A DNA stretch of 61,797 nucleotides from contig JARGFK010000013.1 in the NCBI GenBank assembly GCA_029211065.1, positions 1 to 61,797 on the forward strand. Reading direction: 5' to 3'. This DNA comes from Desulfobacterales bacterium. Its GTDB lineage: Bacteria; Desulfobacterota; Desulfobacteria; Desulfobacterales; JARGFK01. This document shows positions 56,246 through 61,797 of the stretch, piece after piece. Made by a program: the position numbers and the translations under genes. Positions within the stretch are counted from its first letter, which is position 1. Every line of letters begins with the position of its first letter. The notes beneath the pieces were generated by a model. It worked only from the letters and a program-made list of their open reading frames with translations. It did no database searches and was not told the DNA's origin.

Positions 56246-57007
56246 TTAAAGCGAGAAGCGCGTCTCGATTTTCCTGGCGATCTCTTCTAAGAGCGCTGCA
56301 TAGACAGGGATGTCTTTATCTTCCATCTGGCGTTTAAGACCTACCGCCCAGATGGCAACCGGGTTGTTTCCTATTTTCAGGCTAACGGGCACTGCCAGGG
56401 CGCATATGCCTTCAATGTATTCTTCCTTGTCGATGGCAACGCCTTCCGTGCGGGTTTCCCGGATCATTTCCATGTACTTTTTTTTATTTGTGCACGAATA
56501 GCGCGTAAATTTCTTGAGCTCATTCTTAGAAAGAATGTCTTGAACCTCATCATCAGATAATTGGGCCAGTAAGATTTTACCGCCTGCGCCGGCAAGGAGA
56601 GGGATTCGCATGCCAATTTCTGAAGAAATTTTTATGTCGAAAGCTGAATCGACCTTGTCCAGTATAATCGCCCTCAATCCGGAACGAATCCCCAGGAATG
56701 CGGACAGCTTGGTCTTTTGATTGATCTCATTCAGACAGGGGTGAACGGTTGTTATCAATTCGGAGCTTGTTCCCGCGGTTTTGCCCAGCAGGTAGAGTTT
56801 GGTGCCGAATCGGAATTTGTTTTCATTCTCATTTTCAAGGATGCCGATGCCCACCAGTGTGTGAAGGATGTTGAAAACCGTGCTTTTATGGTAGCCCAAG
56901 GCCTTGGAGATATCAGTGATTCCCAAAGGATTTTTCGATTTTGCGAAAAGGTCCAGCATGCTGAAGCATTTTTCTATGGCGGGGACCGGTTTAAATCCTT
57001 TTCCCAT
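56246..57007 (-). CDS. IclR-family transcriptional regulator
   Basis: 253 residues. Winged HTH (about 10-70): PAIEKCFSMLDLFAKSKNPL, ITDISKALGYHKSTVFNILHTL. Effector domain (about 80-250) with LSAFLGIRSG, GMRIPLLAGAGGKILLA and GVAIDKEEYIEGICALAVPV. First gene of the operon, 55 bases before the ligase gene, so it probably controls this operon in response to the acid or its CoA ester. A likely operator region (57008-57115) has two ACAAACG motifs but no clean palindrome. Confidence 0.94.
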   Translation of the reverse strand: MGKGFKPVPAIEKCFSMLDLFAKSKNPLGITDISKALGYHKSTVFNILHTLVGIGILENENENKFRFGTKLYLLGKTAGTSSELITTVHPCLNEINQKTKLSAFLGIRSGLRAIILDKVDSAFDIKISSEIGMRIPLLAGAGGKILLAQLSDDEVQDILSKNELKKFTRYSCTNKKKYMEMIRETRTEGVAIDKEEYIEGICALAVPVSLKIGNNPVAIWAVGLKRQMEDKDIPVYAALLEEIARKIETRFSL

Positions 57008-57115
57008 ACCTTTACGTTCAAGTCCTTAAGAGGTGTTTTGTATAGAGAACAAACGTTTTTATGGTAAAACAAACGGAGAAGGGTGTCAAGGGGGTAAAAA
57101 CTTTGGCAAGGTTTT

Positions 57116-57739
57116 TTAGGGGTGATGGGTAATATGTAAAATTTTTCCGCTCATACGCCGGGGCTTCTTTATTTCGTGATCGAGGACTTCCACCCCTTTT
57201 TTCGGTGAGAGGGATGCAACCAGGCTGTCGAATGTCGGACGCCCGGGGTCTGCAATGAGTATCCGGCCGACCGAAGCCCGCCGGGCCCGCTGAATAAGCC
57301 GGCGCAGCGGATCGATCAAATCATCCCAGAAGCAGATATCCGAGCCGATGATCAAGTCGACATCCCGGAGGCGACTGCTGCTGATCTGATCGAACCCTTT
57401 ATTCAGAAACGCCACTTTGACTTTGTTGATCCTGGCGTGAAGATCCAAAAAGGGGTGGATGTCCGGATCGATATCCGCCGCCGTTACCGCAGCATCGAAT
57501 TTTTTTGCACAAAAGATACCGGTCATTCCCCATCCGCAGCCGATTTCTAGGATTTTAGCACCGGGTATCAACCGGGTTTTTCTAATGTGGTCGATGAGCA
57601 CCCAGCTTGTGCTCCATGATTTATTGCCATGAACGGAGGGTGCGTGTTTTCTTTTCAGTTTTGCGATTTCGGGATGGCGTGAAAGCAGCAGCCGGAGTCC
57701 GTATGCCTTGATTTCCGTTTTGTTGTTGACGGCAGTCAA
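57116..57739 (-). CDS. Class I SAM-dependent methyltransferase (METTL/PrmA-type, possibly protein-modifying)
   Basis: 207 residues. Motif I ILEIGCGWGMTGIFCAKK (about 64-81), acidic post-I loop TAADIDPDI, and DLIIGSDICFWDD (about 126-138) resemble the METTL20/ETFB lysine methyltransferase and nicotinamide-methyltransferase-like subfamily with a DxxY/F-like loop. An ETF lies elsewhere in the window and would be a conceivable target, which is only a guess. Stands alone; the minus-strand IclR gene starts 109 bases downstream. Confidence 0.8.
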   Translation of the reverse strand: MTAVNNKTEIKAYGLRLLLSRHPEIAKLKRKHAPSVHGNKSWSTSWVLIDHIRKTRLIPGAKILEIGCGWGMTGIFCAKKFDAAVTAADIDPDIHPFLDLHARINKVKVAFLNKGFDQISSSRLRDVDLIIGSDICFWDDLIDPLRRLIQRARRASVGRILIADPGRPTFDSLVASLSPKKGVEVLDHEIKKPRRMSGKILHITHHP

Positions 57740-57910
57740 AATTGTCCTTTCTGAAATTGTTTGTAACCGTGTATGAGAATAACGCTCGGAAACAGAAGTA
57801 TCCGCAAGGATGCTTCAATCGTTTTTTTCAGCGAAACGTGCAGGTGGGATTTTATTACCCTTTAACATTAGAATGTCAAGGTCGCGACGGAAATATCGGC
57901 AGGAATAAGT

Positions 57911-57957
57911 AAACAAAAGGGAGAACCGAAATGTTCATACGGCCCTCCCTTTTGTTT
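57911..57957 (-). terminator. Intrinsic terminator of the REC gene at 58116
   Basis: AAACAAAAGGGAG (57911-57923) and CTCCCTTTTGTTT (57945-57957) form a perfect 13-bp stem, loop 21 bases with an inner CCG/CGG. On the minus strand the arm ends in TTTTGTTTACTT, a good terminator. It could also end plus-strand transcripts. Confidence 0.75.
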
Positions 57958-57967
57958 AGGTGCAAGT

Positions 57968-58111
57968 AGAACCTATTTCAAAAAAAAGATTTTCGTTCCA
58001 GATCAAGGCGAAGCCAAGCATCAACCCGCAGGAATACTTGTGTATTTCGAGGACTTGATGCGCGGATTCAACGCCGATATGGGGCGAAAAGACTTTTTTG
58101 AGATAGGTTCT
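57968..58111. mobile_element. MITE-like palindromic element (144 bp)
   Basis: Terminal inverted repeats of about 28 bases start AGAACCTATTTCAAAAA on the left (57968) and, inverted, AGAACCTATCTCAAAAA on the right (ends 58111), with a further outer-to-inner match (TTTTCGTTCC against TTTTCGCCCC). The centre holds a second inverted pair (AAGCATCAAC against GATGCGCGG region). TA or AGT flanks on both sides (57965-57968, 58111-58114) may be a target duplication. The unit lies 4 bases behind a stop codon, has no coding capacity and would fold into one long hairpin. Confidence 0.6.
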
Positions 58112-58115
58112 AGTG

Positions 58116-58628
58116 TTATACCGAGAGCTCTTTAATGGCTGCTAAAAGCTGACTTAATTTGCACGGTTTGGTAAACACCTTGATGGCGCCAAGTGTTTTG
58201 GCAATATCCAATTCCATCTGGGGGTCAAAAAATTTCTTTCCGGTGATGGCAAATATATGAACATTCGGAAAATCCTGCTTTACTTCCAAGATCAACGTGT
58301 GTCCGTCTTTTTCCGGCATGAATATATCCGTAATCATTAAATCGGCAGGTTCCGCACGAAATAGCGCTATCGCTTCATTTCCGTTTGTCGCCAGACGGAC
58401 CTGATATCCGAATTTTTCCAGGGCTTCCTTGAACAACCGGCGCACCGGTTCCTCATCGTCGACAAACAGGATGCTCTTTACGGGATTTTTAACGGGGGTG
58501 TCCGTAAGATCGTCAATAATCGTATCCCGGGATTCCGACTGGTCATCGTAAACGGTTTCCTGATTTTCGGACATTGATTCTGTCTGATCATCCGGCGTCA
58601 TCATTTTACTGCTGTTGTAGGCATTCAT
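58116..58628 (-). CDS. Single-domain response regulator
   Basis: 170 residues. A charged, probably disordered N-terminal tail (about 1-48, rich in Asp/Glu/Ser/Thr) precedes a REC domain (about 50-170): ILFVDDEEPVRRLFKEAL, DLMITDIFMPEKDGHTL (phospho-Asp about 101), FAITGKK, VFTKPCKL (Lys about 153). No output domain, so it acts by phosphotransfer or protein contact. It lies 326 bases downstream of a REC/HisKA gene on the same strand. Confidence 0.9.
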   Translation of the reverse strand: MNAYNSSKMMTPDDQTESMSENQETVYDDQSESRDTIIDDLTDTPVKNPVKSILFVDDEEPVRRLFKEALEKFGYQVRLATNGNEAIALFRAEPADLMITDIFMPEKDGHTLILEVKQDFPNVHIFAITGKKFFDPQMELDIAKTLGAIKVFTKPCKLSQLLAAIKELSV

Positions 58629-58954
58629 GCGATTGCCTTATCCTCCATGAAAATTTATCCAGAAAAGAAAGATGCGCCGCAAGACTAAAAAATAACGTGC
58701 ATGGTCATAATCTAAGCGCAAACGCTTTTGTGTGTTTGTATAAAATGATACAAAATTTGTGCCAATACTTAAAATCAGCCAGAAAAAATTTAGAAGCGGC
58801 TGTGTTTATAACAACATACAGATATCATTATAAAACAAGTTGTCAGGCGAAGAAATGAAATGTCGCGACAATAAGCAGTAAGCGTGAGAGCTTGGAAGTT
58901 TATGCACAGTTTTGTGTGCAGGTGCACGGTTTTGTGTGCACCCGGGGCGCCGAT
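58629..58954. other. Gap between two REC genes
   Basis: 326 bases. Contains the palindrome TGTCGCGACA (58861-58870) and the 20-bp tandem repeat at 58903-58942; the rest is AT-rich. No gene supported. Confidence 0.5.
58903..58942. repeat. Tandem 20-bp repeat with internal dyad
   Basis: Two head-to-tail units, 58903-58922 and 58923-58942, each TGCAC(A/G)GTTTTGTGTGCA plus two bases, agree at 17 of 20 positions. Each unit is itself an inverted repeat (TGCACA/TGTGCA), so either a pair of binding sites or a double stem. It lies just behind the REC/HisKA gene's stop at 58955 on the minus strand. Confidence 0.6.
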
Positions 58955-59617
58955 CTAAAGTGTTTCTTTGGATGCCTTGTCGATATCTACGATCTTGCTT
59001 TTAAGATATTTCTTGGTTTCATACTTGGTAATCTTCATGAGCTTGTTGGTTATTTGACCCATTCGTTCGGTTTGTTCCATGAGGGTCGTCAATTTTTCAT
59101 AGTGTGGATCAGTGGTTTTCACATCCAGCAACAGCAATTCAGCAACCCCCGACACCACCTGCAGGGGCTGATTCATTTCATGGCAGACGGCGCCGGCCGT
59201 TTCAAAGACTGCTTGAAGTTTTTCTTTTTCCAGCAGCGCATTTTGTAAAGCGAGGATCCGGCGGCCCACATTGATTCTTGAGCGTAATTCGTTGTTTCCA
59301 AACGGCTTGGTAATATAGTCGTCTGCGCCGGCATCGAGTCCGGCTACGATATCATCCTCCTGGTCCCGCGCGGTCAGGAGGATGATATAAGTGGGGGTAT
59401 CTTTTGGCTGCTGGTTTAACTTGCGGCAAATTTCAATACCGTCCATTCCCGGCATCATCCAGTCCAGCAGGAGAAGATTCAGCGCATCGTCCTGCTGCAA
59501 CTTTTCCCAAGCGGCTTTGCCATCTGTGAAGGAAACAACTTCATAGCCCCAACTGCCTAATTTTCGTTCCAGCATTTTCAGGGTTATGGCATCATCTTCG
59601 GCGATTAGTATTTTCAT
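58955..59617 (-). CDS. REC-HisKA protein without an ATPase domain
   Basis: 220 residues. REC (about 1-120): ILIAEDDAITLKMLERKL, LLLLDWMMPGMDGIEI (phospho-Asp about 53), ILLTARD, DDYITKPFG (Lys about 105). A helical connector (NVGRRILALQNALLEKEKLQ) leads to a HisKA-type dimerisation helix with the phospho-accepting His in AGAVCHEMNQPLQ (about 146). The protein then ends (about 220) without any HATPase_c domain. It cannot autophosphorylate, so it may act as a phosphotransfer relay or dimer partner of other kinases. It lies 47 bases downstream of the cytidylate-kinase-like gene and is probably co-transcribed. Confidence 0.88.
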   Translation of the reverse strand: MKILIAEDDAITLKMLERKLGSWGYEVVSFTDGKAAWEKLQQDDALNLLLLDWMMPGMDGIEICRKLNQQPKDTPTYIILLTARDQEDDIVAGLDAGADDYITKPFGNNELRSRINVGRRILALQNALLEKEKLQAVFETAGAVCHEMNQPLQVVSGVAELLLLDVKTTDPHYEKLTTLMEQTERMGQITNKLMKITKYETKKYLKSKIVDIDKASKETL

Positions 59618-59664
59618 CGGGCCTCTACGGTAGCTAAAATTGAAATAAGGATTGGTTAAGTCGA

Positions 59665-60477
59665 TTAATCAACGCTGTAAGATGCAACGTACAGCAGGTC
59701 GATTTCAAGATTTTGTATGCCGGGTATCGTTTCGGCGACTTTACGCATCTCCTTTTCCAGTTTCGACTGTTGCGCCGACGAAGCACTTGCCGTTACCCGC
59801 ACCGTTCCCGTTCGGGCCGTAACCTCGATATCCGGTTTCAGATCGATCAGGGCTGCTTTTACTTCGGCGGCCAGGCTGAGATCTTTTAACTGCTGCCGGG
59901 ATTCCGGTGTTGCTTGAAAATGGTGCAAACCGATTTTATGGCAGATGATATCCACGGCATCGTCCACCGTGATCCTGTCGATGTGGATGACCAGGTCATA
60001 CAGGCTGGGATCGGCGGTTTCAATGCCGTACAGTTGCTGACTCCATTTGCGGCGTTGTTCGTCCAGCTTTTGGATGTAGGCGGTGGCCGCGTCGCGGGAG
60101 AGGCCGTTTCTTTCCGTCACGATACGCATGCGCTCTTCCATGTCCGCAATGATGCGTACCTTGAGAACATGCGATATGTCTTTAACAAAAAAGTGACCGG
60201 CAAATCCGTGATAGACCACATTGCCTTTTTGCAGGGTTTTCAGAACGGCGGCCTGGATATAAGCGATATATTTTTCTTTTCTTAAAAGAATACGGTCCAT
60301 GAAAGTGGGGGCATCATGAATGGCCTGAAAAAGGTTTATTTCGGAAATATTAAAATCTTTGGATGCCGCAATAAGAATCTCGCGCGAGATGCAATCATAG
60401 CCTAATCTTTTGGCTGTTCGCTCTGCTACTTCCTGGCCGTGGCTGAATGATCCTCTGGATATGGTAATAACCGACAT
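59665..60477 (-). CDS. Cytidylate-kinase-like / BON-like protein
   Basis: 270 residues. About 1-185: cytidylate-kinase-2-like domain: SVITISRGSFSHGQEVAERTAKRLGY at the N-terminus (motif shortened: SRGSFSHGQEVAE), GNVVYHGFAGHFFVKD, RIIADMEERMRIV, DPSLYDLVIHIDRITVDDAV. About 205-270: BON-like domain with the pattern SLAAEVKAALI, IEVTARTGTVRVTA, KVAETIPGIQNLEID. The loop SHGQE replaces the GSGG of ordinary members, so catalysis is uncertain. It lacks the REC domain that its cousin at 46989 carries, but a REC gene follows 47 bases later. Confidence 0.85.
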   Translation of the reverse strand: MSVITISRGSFSHGQEVAERTAKRLGYDCISREILIAASKDFNISEINLFQAIHDAPTFMDRILLRKEKYIAYIQAAVLKTLQKGNVVYHGFAGHFFVKDISHVLKVRIIADMEERMRIVTERNGLSRDAATAYIQKLDEQRRKWSQQLYGIETADPSLYDLVIHIDRITVDDAVDIICHKIGLHHFQATPESRQQLKDLSLAAEVKAALIDLKPDIEVTARTGTVRVTASASSAQQSKLEKEMRKVAETIPGIQNLEIDLLYVASYSVD

Positions 60478-60906
60478 AAATTCCCCTAATCTTAACAGGC
60501 AGATTTCGGCAGCCTGTATGATATTGCCTGCTATTTAAAAAAGTTTTTACTTCTCCAGTGATCCTGCCGCAATCGGTGGTCGATATAGCGGTTGTCAAAA
60601 AAGCATTTCGTTATCCCAACGTTTTTTTCTACAATCGCTTATACTGCAATTCATTTTTTCGGAACTTTATTATGGAAAGCGGTATAAACCTGAATCACGG
60701 AGAAAAGGCTTTTGCCGCGATGTAATTTTTAAATAAAAACATAAGAAGAACCTTATTGCAAGTCAATTAAAAAGTGATTTTAATGGAAGGCACGTCCTGA
60801 CGGGAGAAAAATAGTGGCGGGGGGCATCCGTTTAAACGGCGGAAAAGCATCCGCCGGTATTCTCAAGTGGGTAAACTTTAGATCTTTTGAGTAGGAGGAA
60901 ACAGCA
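60478..60906. other. Gap between divergent kinase-like gene and ridA
   Basis: 429 bases without a supportable gene. AT-rich in 60600-60780; TAGGAGGAAAC just before 60907 is the ribosome site of ridA. No convincing promoter or hairpin seen. Confidence 0.5.
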
Positions 60907-61289
60907 ATGGCACATGAAATTTTAAAACCCAAAAGGGTGCATCCGGCCGAAGGCTACTCCCACGCCGCCAAGGCAGGGAAAACCCTCTATATCGCCGGGC
61001 AGGTTGCAAAGGCCAGAGACGGGAAACTCGTGGGTCAAGGTGATTTTGAAACCCAGGCCCGCCAGGTGTTCACCAATCTAAAAACATTCTGGAGGAGGCC
61101 GGAGGAAGCCTGGCGCATATCGTCAAAATGACCACATTCCTGACCCATTTTCATTACCGGGATGCGTTTAGAAATGTCCGCCAGGAGTTCTTTACGGAAC
61201 CGTTTCCGCCCCATACCTTTCTGGTTGTCCAAAGTCTGGCAATGCCGGAATTTTTGATTGAAGTGGAGGCAGTTGCCGTATTGGATTAA
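60907..61289 (+). pseudogene. ridA: RidA/YjgF-family enamine deaminase, frameshifted
   Basis: The first part encodes MAHEILKPKRVHPAEGYSHA, TLYIAGQVAKARDGKLVGQGDFETQARQVFTNLKT (here abbreviated at its ends), then a one-base loss near 61084-61087 turns ILEEAGGSLAHIVKMTTFLT into FWRRPEEAW. The other frame resumes that family sequence and ends PEFLIEVEAVAVLD. RidA deaminates 2-aminoacrylate and similar imines. The conserved C-terminal Arg/Glu region is present in the second frame (GTEP-like TEPFPPHTFLVV). The 383-nt span is one base short of 128 codons. Confidence 0.85.
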
Positions 61290-61312
61290 CCCTGGGGTAG
61301 CGTATTATCGTG

Positions 61313-61411
61313 CTAACCTTTCTTTTTCTCCTGTTTTTCTTTGCGTTTTTCCTTCAAAGATTTGGCCGGTTTCTTTTTGACATCTTTTTTGGTGTCTCTT
61401 GCTTTTGCCAT
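61313..61411 (-). CDS. 32-residue Lys-rich protein
   Basis: ATG 61411 to TAG 61313 encodes MAKARDTKKDVKKKPAKSLK and a similar Lys/Glu-rich end (…EKKKG). A perfect GGAGG lies 6 bases before the ATG. Highly basic and too short for most gene finders. I recall similar small Lys-rich products in proteobacteria with unknown function; possibly RNA or nucleoid binding. Confidence 0.65.
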   Translation of the reverse strand: MAKARDTKKDVKKKPAKSLKEKRKEKQEKKKG

Positions 61412-61526
61412 TTGCATCCTCCCTCAACAGTGGGTTGTAACGCTTCTCTCAAATATTGGGATGATATCATACTGATGCGATAGGATCAATGCCCAGCATG
61501 CGGGTGGCATAAAAGGCCGGGAGCGG

Positions 61527-61797
61527 CTAGAACCCCAGCTCCTCATTTATGAGGACCACCGTAAACTCAGGTATATCGTTTGGCCTTTTGAAAAGGATCA
61601 TCAGAGCGGCGCACAATCTCTCGGGTGCATTGCAGTCGCTGCATATCCCGGTTTCCGCACAGGGAACCTTCCGTTCTTTCGAAATGGCGTTCAGTATGGC
61701 CGCACGGTTCCGGGTTCGATGAATTGCCAGATCCAGTGTGTCGACAATCTTATTGGTTCCGGCAACGACGATAACCTTTTGGGGACCGGAACAAAGC
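61527..61797 (-). CDS. LUD-domain (LutC/YkgG-like) protein, C-terminal part
   Basis: 90 codons are in the window; the gene's 5' end lies beyond 61797. The visible part PQKVIVVAGTNKIVDTLDLA, TGICSDCNAPERLCAALM and TVVLINEELGF matches the C-terminal region of LUD-domain proteins (DUF162), which take part in lactate and other substrate oxidation. The Cys cluster PCAETGICSDC resembles the metal-binding Cys of this group. Stop TAG at 61527-61529. Confidence 0.8.
   Translation of the reverse strand, partial: LCSGPQKVIVVAGTNKIVDTLDLAIHRTRNRAAILNAISKERKVPCAETGICSDCNAPERLCAALMILFKRPNDIPEFTVVLINEELGF

Noticed and set aside
1-61797. CRISPR arrays, rRNA, tRNA, prophage genes
   Set aside because: No regularly spaced repeats, no RNA gene signatures and no phage structural genes were found on reading through.

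Overview
The window looks like chromosome from an anaerobic Desulfobacterota bacterium, probably a Desulfobacterales-type sulfate reducer. This is an inference from gene content: a desulforedoxin-like iron protein, a rhodanese plus YeeE/YedE sulfur-import operon, SulP and DASS anion carriers, a TRAP transporter, an Etf/acyl-CoA dehydrogenase set, a cytosolic bis-MGD enzyme with a four-cluster ferredoxin, and many response regulators. I see no rRNA, tRNA or CRISPR array.

Layout. 0.1-2.9 kb: MscL with a zinc-ribbon tail, a DUF481 beta-barrel protein and a broken MscS gene, all on the minus strand. 3.8-4.6 kb: a Phd/YefM-type antitoxin and PIN toxin with a clear promoter and a TGTACA-core operator. 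5.0-8.5 kb: a sulfur operon (secreted tandem rhodanese, split YeeE pair, lipoprotein) followed by a desulforedoxin-like protein and a universal stress protein. 8.6-28.2 kb: an accessory block with copies of a GGGGACATTCT motif near its edges and middle. It holds a transposase remnant, a two-partner secretion system (transporter gene split by an in-frame TAA, then an intact 2496-residue exoprotein), a leaderless TRAP-binding-like protein, and two tandem secreted WD40-caspase proteins (the second frameshifted) with a small cysteine-containing secreted partner. 28.3-30.3 kb: VapBC-like pair, small proteins, cyclophilin. 30.6-34.8 kb: nucleotidyltransferase, a protein with two CDP-alcohol phosphatidyltransferase domains, and a frameshifted Na/Pi symporter. 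35-44.7 kb: DASS carrier, typA, etfAB, histidine phosphatase, and an acyl-CoA dehydrogenase/APH-type kinase pair like the two halves of ACAD10/11. 44.8-48.8 kb: SulP with a large insertion, a cytidylate-kinase-like/BON/REC fusion, and a REC protein. 48.8-57 kb: TRAP operon and a catabolic-looking operon (IclR regulator, PaaK-like ligase, 67-residue protein, bis-MGD enzyme, ferredoxin). 57-61.8 kb: methyltransferase, a MITE-like palindrome, a second cytidylate-kinase-like/BON + REC locus, frameshifted RidA, a tiny Lys-rich protein and the end of a LUD-domain gene.

The candidates I judge least described are: (1) the cytidylate-kinase-like/BON/REC family, present twice and once directly behind SulP; (2) the exported WD40-caspase operon; (3) the PaaK/67-aa/bis-MGD/ferredoxin operon. 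Several genes carry one clean lesion each (mscS, tpsB, caspase 2, Na/Pi symporter, ridA), so assembly error must be excluded before real decay is claimed.
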